Shown here: piece by piece, positions 17,499 through 26,402 of the stretch
How the letters are laid out: each line of letters begins with the position of its first letter
How positions within the stretch are numbered: position 1 is the stretch's first letter
NCBI RefSeq assembly: GCF_937981295.1
Contig: NZ_CALJPC010000059.1
Span: 50,218-114,217, forward strand
Origin: an uncultured Campylobacter sp.
GTDB lineage: Bacteria; Campylobacterota; Campylobacteria; Campylobacterales; Campylobacteraceae
Direction: 5' to 3'
Length of the DNA stretch: 64,000 bases
Program-made: the position numbers and the translations under genes
The notes under the pieces: model-generated
What the model saw: the letters and a program-made list of their open reading frames with translations, nothing else
Database searches by the model: none
What the model was told of the DNA's origin: nothing

Positions 17499-18031
17499 GA
17501 AGTATTAGCGTTTTATTCTTATTGATTATGATATTGTCGTGTCCATTATCTGCCAAATCTACGGCAGAGGAACAAAATCTTTATAACGAATGCAATAAAG
17601 GAAACGGCAAATATAGCTCATGCACTAAACTAATAGAAATTTTATCTAAAAAATGCGATAGCGGTAATATGGAAAAATGTGATGATTTGGGCTATGTTAT
17701 GGGTTTAGAGCTCGGTATGCGTGAAGCGGCTTTTGTGCCCTTAGAAAAATCTTGCAAGGCAGGTATTGCAGCCTCTTGTTTTAACCTCGGAATTCATGAT
17801 ATTGCGATAAGAGGCAATGTCAAAAGAGCGGCACATAATTACAGCATAGCTTGCGAAAAATATTCAGAGCATCTAGAAAAAGAAAGAATATTTAAACTAA
17901 AATCTTGCGCGCTAAAGACGGCTTTAGAAAACTGCTTACGAGATCAGGAGGAACACGATCCCGTAAAGTGTGCGAAAAGAGCCTTTTGGGAAATAAGCGA
18001 TAAATACGACTCAAATTCAACCAAGGAGTAA
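17495..18031 (+). CDS. Secreted cysteine-rich Sel1/Hcp-like protein B
   Basis: A 178-residue paralogue of the preceding gene. The start at 17495 is preferred over an upstream in-frame start at 17438: it overlaps the previous stop as ATGA, follows GAGGAG, and gives a proper signal peptide (MRSISVLFLLIMILSCPLSA). The mature protein repeats the pattern NKGNGKYSSCTKLIEILSK and CDSGNMEKC, nearly the same words as protein A, then CKAGIAASCFNLG and a less regular tail with KLKSCALKTALENC. Duplication from protein A is likely. Probably folds through disulfides in the periplasm or outside. Function unknown. Confidence 0.75.
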   Translation: MRSISVLFLLIMILSCPLSAKSTAEEQNLYNECNKGNGKYSSCTKLIEILSKKCDSGNMEKCDDLGYVMGLELGMREAAFVPLEKSCKAGIAASCFNLGIHDIAIRGNVKRAAHNYSIACEKYSEHLEKERIFKLKSCALKTALENCLRDQEEHDPVKCAKRAFWEISDKYDSNSTKE

Positions 18032-18066
18032 AAGATGGCAAATCCAAAAAGGGGCAAAGAGCGATA

Positions 18067-18162
18067 ATGAAAGAATTTTATCCCGCAATTTTGGCGCTTT
18101 TGATCTTAATGATGCCGGTCACGGCAGAGCGCAATCAAAGTGTAGCCGCTAGCAAAAGATAA
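18067..18162 (+). pseudogene. Signal-peptide remnant between Sel1-like genes
   Basis: A 31-codon frame beginning MKEFYPAILALLILMMPVTA and ending 11 residues later. It looks like the signal peptide of a third family member whose mature part is lost. A ten-codon frame (18035-18067, MANPKRGKER) precedes it and overlaps as TAATG. A genuine short peptide gene cannot be excluded. Confidence 0.4.
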
Positions 18163-18211
18163 AATTTACGTCGCTTTCTGATTTAAATTTATATCGTATG
18201 TAGGAGCTAAC

Positions 18212-18997
18212 ATGAAAGCGCTATTTTTTATACTCGTATCGGCTCTGTTTTTGAAAGCCGCGAGCGTAAGCGAAATTTATTCTCTAGGGGCGCCTGCGTG
18301 CGATACTTACGATTTAAATTTTAAGAAATGCAGTAGCGGCGACGGCAAAGCATGCTATTTGGCGGCTTTAATTCTAAATAATAAATCTTGCGCACAAAAA
18401 AACGACGATTTGGCATTAGAATTTTTTGAAAAATCATGTAGTTTGGGATATGCCAAGGGTTGCATTTTTATGGGGCGAGCGTATTCGCTTACGTCTTTGG
18501 ATAAAAAACACGCGAAAATCAAGACATATTACGAAAGAGCTTGCGAGCTAGACGCGAAATTTTGTGATGACTACGGGCTTTTATATTTTTATGGTGAAGG
18601 CGTAAAAAAAGACGAGCTTGCGGCAAAAGAGTATTTTAAAAAATCCTGCGATGCGGAAAATCCTGCAGGATGCGGGCACTTTGCCACATCTTTAAACAGA
18701 GAGAATGAGAATATAAATGAGGTTATGAAATTTTATGAAATCGGCTGCAACGGAGAGCATTACCCTTCGTGCTACGCTTACGGACTGCTGTTGTGGGCTA
18801 AAGTAGATAAAAATAAAGGCAAAAATTTTTGCAAGAAGGCTTGCGACAGGGGTAATGTAAAGGAGGCGTGCAAATGGGTGCTTGATATGAGCGAGGAGGA
18901 GGAAGAGCAAATTTTATATTTAAGGCAGTATTTGGAACTGGGCTGCAAAGGCGGCGACACGCAAATGTGCAAGGATTTAGGAAAAATAGGGAATTAG
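18212..18997 (+). CDS. Secreted Sel1-repeat (Hcp-like) protein C
   Basis: A 261-residue protein with a short signal peptide (MKALFFILVSALFLKAASVS) and about six clear Sel1-like repeats of roughly 36 residues. Each has the paired cysteines of Helicobacter cysteine-rich proteins: FFEKSCSLGYAKGCIFMG, YYERACELDAKFCDDYG, YFKKSCDAENPAGCGHFA, FYEIGCNGEHYPSCYAYG, FCKKACDRGNVKEACKWV and YLELGCKGGDTQMCKDLG. These alpha/alpha repeats serve protein contact or peptidoglycan-fragment binding in some homologues; no activity can be deduced here. GTAGGAGC precedes the ATG. It is 180 bases from the A/B pair, with the remnant between. Confidence 0.88.
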   Translation: MKALFFILVSALFLKAASVSEIYSLGAPACDTYDLNFKKCSSGDGKACYLAALILNNKSCAQKNDDLALEFFEKSCSLGYAKGCIFMGRAYSLTSLDKKHAKIKTYYERACELDAKFCDDYGLLYFYGEGVKKDELAAKEYFKKSCDAENPAGCGHFATSLNRENENINEVMKFYEIGCNGEHYPSCYAYGLLLWAKVDKNKGKNFCKKACDRGNVKEACKWVLDMSEEEEEQILYLRQYLELGCKGGDTQMCKDLGKIGN

Positions 18998-19074
18998 GGC
19001 AGAATTTTAAATACTAAATTGCCCCACTTGCAAGCTCATGAAATTCGGACTTTAAAATTTAATCTTAATTGGGC

Positions 19075-19080
19075 TATAAT
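19075..19080 (+). promoter_or_regulatory. -10 box of ppk
   Basis: TATAAT 30 bases before the ppk ATG, preceded by a T-rich stretch; no -35 box. AAAAAGGAG lies between it and the start codon. Confidence 0.6.
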
Positions 19081-19110
19081 CTTAGAATTAATATTCAAAA
19101 AGGAGTTTTT

Positions 19111-21192
19111 ATGCAAACACAGAGTAATTTTATAAACCGCGAGCTAAGCTGGCTACGCTTCAATACTCGCGTGCTGGAACAATGCAAAAAGGATATCCCG
19201 CTAATTGAAAAATTAAAATTCCTAGCGATTTACAGCACGAATTTAGACGAATTTTATATGATCCGCGTGGCGGGCTTGAAGCAGCTTTTTACCGCCGGCG
19301 TTATAACCAGCGGAGATGACGAGATGACGCCTCTTGAGCAGCTGCGCGCGATCCGCTCCTATCTAAGAAACGAACAAACCGAGCTTGAGCAGCAGTATTT
19401 CGGCATCCAAAAGGAGCTTTGCAAAAACGGGCTTTTTATCAAAAGCTACGACGAGTTGCAGCCCGAGCTAAAGCCGGTGGCGGACGAGTTTTTCTTCTCG
19501 CAGATAATGCCAGTAATCGTCCCGATCGCAGTGGATGCGACCCATCCTTTCCCGCATCTAAACAATCTCAGCTTCTCCCTTGCGGTCAAGCTCTGCGATG
19601 AGGGCGCGCCCGAGTCGGTACATTTTGGAATGATTAGAATTCCGCGCGTGATCCCGCGCTTCGTGCAGGTGGCGCAAAACACCTACGTGCCGATCGGCAC
19701 TATCGTAAAGCGCCACGCGGAGGAGATTTTCCCGGGCTACAAGCTTCTTAGCTCCGCAGCTTTCCGCGTCACGCGAAACGCGGATATCGTGATCGAAGAG
19801 GAGGAAGCGGACGATTTTATGATGATCCTAGAAGCGGGGCTTAAATTGCGCCGCAAAGGGGCTTTCGTACGGCTTCAGATCGAAAAAGATGCCGATGCCG
19901 AGCTTTTAGAATTTCTAAATTCTCATCTTAAAATTTTTTACAAAGATATATATGAATGCGCCGTGCCGCTTACGCTGGACGGGCTTTGGGAGATCGCTTC
20001 TAATAAGGATTTTTCCTTTCTAGCCCATCCTCAATACTTGCCAAAGACGCTGCCCCCCTTTAACGAAAACACCTCCGTTATGAGCGCGATGGAGAAGGAG
20101 GATATCCTGCTGATCCATCCTTACGAGAGCTTTGATCCCGTCCAAAAGCTCATCAAAGAGGCCGCCAAAGATCCAAAGGTCATCTCGATCCGCATGACGC
20201 TGTATCGCGTGGAGAAAAACTCCCCGATCGTCCAGAGCCTGATCGAGGCCGCAAGCGACGGCAAGCAGGTAACGGTGATGGTTGAGCTTAAGGCGAGGTT
20301 TGATGAGGAAAATAACCTGCACTGGGCGAAGGCGCTTGAAGACGCGGGCGCGCACGTGATCTACGGCATCACGGGCTTTAAAGTCCACGCCAAGGTAACT
20401 CAGATCATCAAAAAAGAGGACGGCAAGCTAAAATTTTATATCCACCTAGGCACGGGCAACTACAACGGCTCAAGCGCTAAAATTTACACCGACGTGAGCT
20501 TTTTTACCTGCGGCGACCGCTTCGATAAGGACACGACGAATTTCTTCCACATCCTCTCGGGCTACAACAAAAACCGCAAGCTTGACAACCTCGCTATGTC
20601 GCCGATGCAGATCAAAGAGCGACTCTTAGCGATGATAAAAAACGAGGAGAAGAAAGGCTCTGCCGGCAGGATCATCGCTAAGATGAACGCTCTTGTCGAC
20701 GGCGATATGATCAAGGCGCTGTATAAAGCAAGCGCCGCGGGCGTAAAGATCGATCTCATCGTGCGCGGCATCTGCTGCTTGCGCCCGGCGCTTAAGGGCG
20801 TTAGCGAAAATATCCGCGTGATCTCGATCGTCGGCAAATACCTGGAGCACGCTAGAATTTTTTATTTCGCGCACGCGCAGCCCAGCCTATATATCGCGAG
20901 CGCGGATTGGATGCCGCGAAATTTAGAGCGTAGGCTGGAGCTGATGAGCCCGATTTACAACGAAAATCTGCAAAACAAGCTAAAAGAAATTTTAAAGCTT
21001 CAGCTAAGTGACAACGAGCTTGCATTCGAGCTGCAAAGCAGCGGCGAGTACCGAAAGATCGCACCGAAAAAGGGCGAAGATAAGATCAATGATCAGGAAT
21101 TTTTAGAAGCTTATTTTAGTAAAATTTATAAAAATATCCGCAAACACGACGAAAGCGGCACGGTGCTAACCAAGCTTTTGAAGGAGAGCTAG
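19111..21192 (+). CDS. ppk: Polyphosphate kinase 1
   Basis: A 693-residue enzyme that reversibly polymerises the gamma-phosphate of ATP into polyphosphate, important for stress survival in campylobacters. An in-frame start at 19069 would add 14 residues, but AAAAAGGAG lies directly before 19111 and the family begins FINRELSWLRFN as here. The four PPK1 domains are complete. The phosphorylated His is in FKVHAKV (His426), with the second conserved His in LEHARIFYF (His580). HLGTGNYNGSSA and DVSFFT complete the phospholipase-D-like core. It has its own promoter. The exopolyphosphatase is not adjacent. Confidence 0.97.
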   Translation: MQTQSNFINRELSWLRFNTRVLEQCKKDIPLIEKLKFLAIYSTNLDEFYMIRVAGLKQLFTAGVITSGDDEMTPLEQLRAIRSYLRNEQTELEQQYFGIQKELCKNGLFIKSYDELQPELKPVADEFFFSQIMPVIVPIAVDATHPFPHLNNLSFSLAVKLCDEGAPESVHFGMIRIPRVIPRFVQVAQNTYVPIGTIVKRHAEEIFPGYKLLSSAAFRVTRNADIVIEEEEADDFMMILEAGLKLRRKGAFVRLQIEKDADAELLEFLNSHLKIFYKDIYECAVPLTLDGLWEIASNKDFSFLAHPQYLPKTLPPFNENTSVMSAMEKEDILLIHPYESFDPVQKLIKEAAKDPKVISIRMTLYRVEKNSPIVQSLIEAASDGKQVTVMVELKARFDEENNLHWAKALEDAGAHVIYGITGFKVHAKVTQIIKKEDGKLKFYIHLGTGNYNGSSAKIYTDVSFFTCGDRFDKDTTNFFHILSGYNKNRKLDNLAMSPMQIKERLLAMIKNEEKKGSAGRIIAKMNALVDGDMIKALYKASAAGVKIDLIVRGICCLRPALKGVSENIRVISIVGKYLEHARIFYFAHAQPSLYIASADWMPRNLERRLELMSPIYNENLQNKLKEILKLQLSDNELAFELQSSGEYRKIAPKKGEDKINDQEFLEAYFSKIYKNIRKHDESGTVLTKLLKES

Positions 21193-21691
21193 GCGCGGCC
21201 TCGGTGTTCTGCTAGGGCTAGCCTCGCACTAAGCCCTCGCGCAAACCGAGCTTGTAAATGCTAAATGAGGAATTTTGCGCCGCAAACGCGCAATAAATTT
21301 ACGGAAATTCGAAATTTTATAAATTTTGCAGGACGTAGCTTCGTAAAAATGCCGGTCCGCATGATGCCCAAAGTACTACGTGCGTAGATAAAATTCCGCT
21401 TGCTTATGATAAAATTTTGAAATTTCTCAAGTTAAAATTTCAAAATTTATTTACCCCGTCATCGTTTAGTATTTCATGAAAAACTTTAAAATTTAAAGTA
21501 AAAATTTCTGTTTTTAAAAAACGCAAATTTAGGAGATAAAGGCGTAAGGCTGGGATTTCTTTAAATTAAATTAAGCGCTATAATTACAAATGATAAATAA
21601 ATTCTTTTTAATTTAAATTTAAAGAATTTTTCACTAATATACTGCTATTTTTAATAACGCCTATGAGAAATAGTATTATAAAAGGATTAAA
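21193..21691 (+). other. 499-base gap between ppk and the TonB receptor
   Basis: No gene. The right half is strongly A+T-rich and holds the likely receptor promoter (TATAAT at 21579) and an inverted repeat at 21599-21629. AAAGGA precedes the receptor ATG. Confidence 0.55.
21579..21629 (+). promoter_or_regulatory. Promoter and leader inverted repeat of the TonB receptor
   Basis: TATAAT (21579-21584), then AAATTCTTT (21599-21607) and AAAGAATTT (21621-21629), perfect complements around 13 A/T bases. The repeat falls about 8-38 bases after the expected transcription start, a position for a repressor site or leader hairpin. ACAAATGATAAATAA just before it is only a poor match to a Fur box. Confidence 0.4.
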
Positions 21692-24682
21692 ATGAGCTTA
21701 TTTAGGTTTTCTATTGCAGCGGCGGGAGCGCTTTGTTTATGCGCGGCCACTTTAGCTGCACAGGATGATAGCGAAGGTGGCTCCCAAAATTTAGGGCAGA
21801 TCAATGTTACGGGAAACGTAGAAAGCGACCCGCTTACCAAAAAAGTCGGCGAAACTAAAAAGAGCGCCAAGCAACTCGCCAAAGAGCAAGTTAGCGATAG
21901 TAGAGATATGGTTCGTCACGAAACCGGCGTTTCAGTTGTCGAAAGCGGAAGATTCGGTGCTAGTGGCTACTCGATCCGTGGAGTAGATGAAAATCGTGTA
22001 GATATAAGTATTGATGGGCTTCGTCAGGCAGAGACGTTAAGCTCGCAAGGTTTTAAAGATCTCTTTGAAGGATATGGAAACTTTAATAACACTAGAAACG
22101 GCGTTGAGGTTGAAAACGTAAGACAGGTAGATATCACTAAAGGTGCAGATTCGGTAAAAAGAGGCTCGGGCGCGCTAGGTGGCTCAGTAGCGTTTGAGAC
22201 AAAGGATGCGAGAGATTATCTAACGGAGAAGGATTGGTATTACGGATTTAAGCGCGGGTATCAAAGCGCCGATAGACAAAACTGGCAAAGCCACGCAGCT
22301 GCAGTTCGGTTTAAATGGTTTGATCTCTTGGCTATTCACACCGATAGAGAAGGACATGAACTAAAAAACTGGGGTTATAAAGACTATGACCCAACCGTCA
22401 TCAGAAAAGTTAGAGAAAAGCCTGATCCTTATAGAATTTACAAAAAAAGCACATTGGTAAAATTTGGCTTTCAGCCTACCGATACCGATAGATTTAGCTT
22501 AGGATACGATAAGTCTAATATAAAATCAGAGGGAACAGACTGGTCGAATCAATTTGCTCTTTACAATACGCAAACCCCTTGGGGAGCATTGACTAATGAT
22601 ATACGACACACTAACGATAGAAGCGAAAGAAAGAATTACTCGTTTTCTTACGAAAATTTCGATGAAACGCCTTTATGGGATAGCTTAAAATTTAGCTATA
22701 ACAAGCAACATATTAAGTTAAAAGCGAGAACGGATGAGTATTGCGAAGGCGATAACTGCGCAGGTATTTCAAATCCGTCCGGTCTACATATAAACGAAAA
22801 CGGAAAAATGGTAGATAAATACGGAGGAGAAGTAAAGACATGGCTAAAGTGGGGATTTATGCCTACATTAGTAGACAGTCAATTTGATTTTTCAGATCCG
22901 GATAATCCAAAAAATGAACCTCATATATTAAATACGGACGCATATAGTAGTTATAAACCCAATGATGATGCCTATATCAATTGTGATGAATATGATTGTT
23001 CTAAAGGTATGACTCTTTTTGATACAAATAGCGGCACATATAAAACATATTCCATAAACAAAATAACTACACCTTATAGTAAAGGCAATTACGGCAAATT
23101 ATCACCAGTTGGTTCGGATGAGGTACTTTTACCTAACCAAAACGGATACGTAGAAAATAACTGGAAGGATAGAGATTTAAATACCGATACTAAGCAGTTT
23201 AATCTCGATCTTACAAAAGATTTTCAGATAAAAAGCACAGAACACTCTCTAAGCTATGGCGGACTCTATAGCAAAAGCGATAAAAGTATGATAAATAAAG
23301 CGGGTTATTCTCCTCAAAATAAGCAATGGTGGGCTAAATATTTTGCCGGAGTTAGAAATACGAATCATGATTTTCCGATCTTAGGCACTTGGTATCCAGA
23401 AAAATGCCAATCATACACCAACGCTTCTTCTTATAATAATTCTTGCGGTCACGAAGATGATCCTTTTAGCTTCCTTATTCCGGTTGAGACCAAAACCGGG
23501 GCGCTTTATGTGGGAGATGACTTTCGTATAAACGATGTTTTAGCCTTTGATCTTAATTATAGGTATGATAAGGTTAAACACAATCCATCATATACCCCAG
23601 GCGTTACGCCAAAAATTCCAACTGATCTATTTATCGGAATGTTTGTTCCTTATACTCCACTTCCCGGTACGCCGTCTAGTGATGAGATAAAGGCGCATAA
23701 GGATGCAAATGCAGAAGCCAACGCCGTATATTTAGCTTCTCAGAAGAGAAAATATTCGGCAAATTCATATTCTTTATCTACAAGCATCGATCCACTTGAT
23801 TTTTTCAGGCTTCAGCTTAAATATGCAAACGGATTTAGGGCGCCTACTTCGGATGAAATTTACTTCACTTTCCAGCATCCGGATTTTTCGATATATCCGA
23901 ATTTGGATTTGAAAAAAGAAACGGCAAAGACTAAAGAGATTGCCTTTACGTTTCATAATTCGCCAAGCTTCGTTACATTGAATTTATTCCAAACGGATTA
24001 TAGGAATTTTATAGATTTACAATATAAGGGGGAATTCCAGCTTCCTTACGGAAACGGCGGAAGTACAATGCCTACCTCTGTGTATCAAAACGTAAATCGT
24101 CCAAAAGCAAGAGTAAGAGGAATAGAGATAGATTCGAGACTGGCTTTGGATCAAATTTGGCAGCCATTGCAGGGTTTTAGCATTGGATACAAGCTAAGTA
24201 TCCAAAAGGGTAGAATGGACATAGGTAATGGCAAAATAGATACTCCGATGAATGCGATCCAGCCTAGAACGGCGGTTTATAGTGTAAGCTACCAAAGCCC
24301 AGGCGATAAATTCGGCGCAGATCTATTTGTAACTGCGGTAGCTGCAAAAAAAGGAGACGACACCTATAATATGTATTGGTATGAGCAAGCGCGAAGCGGC
24401 AAAATCGTAAATGGCAAACCTGTAAGCAATAGCGAAGTGGAATGGAGAAGCGGTGGATATACGACGATAGACTTCGTAACATATGTAAAGCCGATAAAAT
24501 ATCTGACGCTTCGTGCAGGCGTATATAATATAACCGATCGTAAATATATCACTTGGGAAAGCGCCAGGTCAATAAGGCCTTTTGGAACTAGCAATCTGAT
24601 AGATCAAGAAACAGGGCTTGGCATCAATCGCTTTTACTCGCCGGGTAGGAACTATAAACTCACGTGGGAGATGCAGTTTTAA
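21692..24682 (+). CDS. TonB-dependent receptor, haemoglobin/transferrin/lactoferrin type
   Basis: A 996-residue outer-membrane receptor importing haem or iron with TonB energy. Signal peptide about 1-22, a TonB-box-like stretch (LGQINVTG), a plug domain (about 55-165, SDSRDMVRHETGVSVVESGRFG, YSIRGVDENRVDISIDGLRQ, VKRGSGALGGSVAFET) and a 22-strand barrel ending NYKLTWEMQF with C-terminal Phe. The plug wording and WGYKDYD...REKPDPY segment are typical of receptors that strip iron or haem from host proteins (TbpA, LbpA, HpuB-like). It is long for a siderophore receptor, with large loops, some holding Cys pairs (YCEGDNCAG, NCDEYDCSKG). No TonB, ExbB or ABC transporter gene is adjacent. The ligand is not deducible. 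Confidence 0.88.
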   Translation: MSLFRFSIAAAGALCLCAATLAAQDDSEGGSQNLGQINVTGNVESDPLTKKVGETKKSAKQLAKEQVSDSRDMVRHETGVSVVESGRFGASGYSIRGVDENRVDISIDGLRQAETLSSQGFKDLFEGYGNFNNTRNGVEVENVRQVDITKGADSVKRGSGALGGSVAFETKDARDYLTEKDWYYGFKRGYQSADRQNWQSHAAAVRFKWFDLLAIHTDREGHELKNWGYKDYDPTVIRKVREKPDPYRIYKKSTLVKFGFQPTDTDRFSLGYDKSNIKSEGTDWSNQFALYNTQTPWGALTNDIRHTNDRSERKNYSFSYENFDETPLWDSLKFSYNKQHIKLKARTDEYCEGDNCAGISNPSGLHINENGKMVDKYGGEVKTWLKWGFMPTLVDSQFDFSDPDNPKNEPHILNTDAYSSYKPNDDAYINCDEYDCSKGMTLFDTNSGTYKTYSINKITTPYSKGNYGKLSPVGSDEVLLPNQNGYVENNWKDRDLNTDTKQFNLDLTKDFQIKSTEHSLSYGGLYSKSDKSMINKAGYSPQNKQWWAKYFAGVRNTNHDFPILGTWYPEKCQSYTNASSYNNSCGHEDDPFSFLIPVETKTGALYVGDDFRINDVLAFDLNYRYDKVKHNPSYTPGVTPKIPTDLFIGMFVPYTPLPGTPSSDEIKAHKDANAEANAVYLASQKRKYSANSYSLSTSIDPLDFFRLQLKYANGFRAPTSDEIYFTFQHPDFSIYPNLDLKKETAKTKEIAFTFHNSPSFVTLNLFQTDYRNFIDLQYKGEFQLPYGNGGSTMPTSVYQNVNRPKARVRGIEIDSRLALDQIWQPLQGFSIGYKLSIQKGRMDIGNGKIDTPMNAIQPRTAVYSVSYQSPGDKFGADLFVTAVAAKKGDDTYNMYWYEQARSGKIVNGKPVSNSEVEWRSGGYTTIDFVTYVKPIKYLTLRAGVYNITDRKYITWESARSIRPFGTSNLIDQETGLGINRFYSPGRNYKLTWEMQF

Positions 24683-25249
24683 ATTTAATCAAGTGTTTGA
24701 CGTCTTATTAAAACAAAAGCCTTTGGAATCAAAATTTATAGATTTATTACTAAATTTAAAAAGATGGCGATAGTAAATCATTTGGCATCATTTAGATTTC
24801 CGAATTTTATGTAGCGTGTAAATTTCAAATTTTATGTGACGCGGCAGACCAAAGGCTCCTGTCTGTGATGACATCAGCTTTGTAATTTTGCAATGACGCC
24901 CACGGTCTCTTTCAAAATAAAGATAGAGAATTTTGAAATTTTAACTGCGGTCTCTATGAAGCATTTTAGTTCGCAGAATTTCTCCACCGTTAGCGCGTAA
25001 ATCTTCGATCCTCGTCATGCTATTTTGCGCAATGTAGTTTTAAAATCTTTATTTAATAACCCAAGACTGCTTAGCTCAACTGCCGAAAAACAAGCGAAAA
25101 AACCAAGCACAGGCTTCAGGTAAAATTTGCGCGGAATTAAAGATATTTTAAAATTTGAAAATTTATAGAATTAAAATTTAAAGATAAATTTGACCGAGCG
25201 GATCGGTCAAATTTTGATTAAATTTTAGCGCCGAATGCGCAAAAAAGGA
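24683..25249. other. 567-base convergent gap
   Basis: Between the receptor and ppa, which converge. No gene found. It holds a strong terminator at its right end (25186-25214) and otherwise A+T-rich sequence with AAATTT words. Confidence 0.55.
25186..25214 (-). terminator. Strong terminator of ppa, probably bidirectional
   Basis: AAATTTGACCGA (25186-25197) and TCGGTCAAATTT (25203-25214) form a perfect 12-bp stem with a 5-base loop, 35 bases after the ppa stop. A T-rich stretch follows on the minus strand; TTTTGATT on the plus side could also end leftover receptor transcription. Confidence 0.8.
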
Positions 25250-25768
25250 TTATTTATAAGCCTTGATCGCTTTGTCTAGAATTTTCTCCGCTTCCGCGGC
25301 GCTTGCGAAATCCTTCACTTTGACCCATTTATTCGGCTCTAAAAGCTTGTAGGTTTCGAAGAAATTTTTGATCTTATCCAGCGTCGCTTTAGGCAGATCG
25401 GAGATAGATTTAATGCCCTCATATCGCGGATCGATCTTGCTAACCGGCACGGCAAGCAGCTTCTCGTCCATGCCGCTTTCGTCCTCCATCATCAAAACGC
25501 CGATTAAGCGGCACGGGATCACGCTGCCTGCGGCAAGCGGGTATTCGTTTAGCACCAAAACATCCGCGGGATCGCCGTCGTCCGCTAGGGTGTTCGGCAC
25601 GAAGCCGTAGTTTGCGGGATAAAACATCGCGCCGTATAGTACGCGATCTACGCAGAGCGCGCCGCTTGCTTTGTCGATCTCGTATTTGATATTCGAGCCG
25701 TAAGGGATCTCGATCACTGCGTTGATTTTATCGGGGTTTGAGCCCACTTTTATCTTTGAAAGATCCAT
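25250..25768 (-). CDS. ppa: Inorganic pyrophosphatase, family I
   Basis: A 172-residue soluble enzyme splitting pyrophosphate to two phosphates, needed to pull biosynthetic reactions forward. Family I signature DDGDPADVLVL with the metal-binding aspartates, the EIPYGSNIKYEIDK opening and YPANYGFVP are all present. Length matches the hexameric bacterial form. Ten bases after the OB-fold gene, probably co-transcribed; AAAGGAAAAA lies just before the ATG. A strong terminator follows. In C. jejuni this gene follows adk, as I recall; here an extra gene and a gap lie between. Confidence 0.97.
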   Translation of the reverse strand: MDLSKIKVGSNPDKINAVIEIPYGSNIKYEIDKASGALCVDRVLYGAMFYPANYGFVPNTLADDGDPADVLVLNEYPLAAGSVIPCRLIGVLMMEDESGMDEKLLAVPVSKIDPRYEGIKSISDLPKATLDKIKNFFETYKLLEPNKWVKVKDFASAAEAEKILDKAIKAYK

Positions 25769-25778
25769 AGTTTTTCCT

Positions 25779-26135
25779 TTATTTAGAATTTAAAATTTTG
25801 ATATTTTTCACGTCTATCGTCGTTTTTGTAAAATCTTTGTCGATCTCGCCGCTAATTCGCACGAGCGTATTTTCATCCACGCTCACGCCGCGCCAAACGT
25901 CATCATCGATCTCAACCTCGATGCTATCGCCGTTTTGATCTACAAATCTATAATGTTCGCGTCTGAGTTGAGATTTTATCCTGCCGTCGATTACAACAAA
26001 AGAATCATCTCTTAATTTAAGCGCTTCTTTGACGCTTGACGGTTGAGTTTGCGCCGCGGAGCCGCTTGGGACAAACCCGCCAGCGCCGAATGCAGCCGCA
26101 CATAAAGCCATACTAATTAAAAATTTTCTAACCAT
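25779..26135 (-). CDS. Periplasmic OB-fold (YgiW/YdeI family) protein
   Basis: A 118-residue secreted protein: signal peptide about 1-27 (LISMALCAAAFGAGGF ... GSAAQ), then one bacterial OB-fold (BOF) domain with the usual pattern VKEALKLRDDSFVVIDGRIKS, YRFVDQNGDSIEVEIDDDVW and VRISGEIDKDFTKTTIDVKNI. E. coli YgiW and YdeI are stress-tolerance proteins of this fold; ligand unknown. AAGGATAG precedes the ATG. It is followed by ppa after ten bases and separated from adk by 267 bases, so it probably heads a two-gene unit. Confidence 0.85.
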   Translation of the reverse strand: MVRKFLISMALCAAAFGAGGFVPSGSAAQTQPSSVKEALKLRDDSFVVIDGRIKSQLRREHYRFVDQNGDSIEVEIDDDVWRGVSVDENTLVRISGEIDKDFTKTTIDVKNIKILNSK

Positions 26136-26314
26136 ATCTATCCTTAAATTTTAATCTCTGCGTCCGCAAGCAGATCTGAAATTTCATCAATTTAAGAGCT
26201 GCTTGCATTTGACGATCGCATTTAAATTTACACAGCGAGCCGCTTAAATTTACGCTTAAAATTTGACTATAGCGCGACAGCGGGCTATAAATTTAAAAAT
26301 GCGCTCGCACAGAG

Positions 26315-26336
26315 GCGCGTTAAATTTAAGCGCGAT
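26315..26336. repeat. Copy of an intergenic GTTAAATTTA/GCGCGAT motif
   Basis: GCGCGTTAAATTTAAGCGCG lies in the adk-side gap. A near copy (GCGTTAAATTTAGCGCGA) is at 11923-11940 in the gap before dnaB, and partial copies occur near 53545 and 60222. Confidence 0.4.
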
Positions 26337-26402
26337 CTGTACCGCTTGCGGTATGAAAAAGAAGCCAAAGGCACTTAAAATTCAAGCCGCCATCCAAGCG
26401 CG

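Noticed and set aside
20052..20057. Six-C run in ppk as a slippage site
   Set aside because: Too short, and the frame is intact on both sides.
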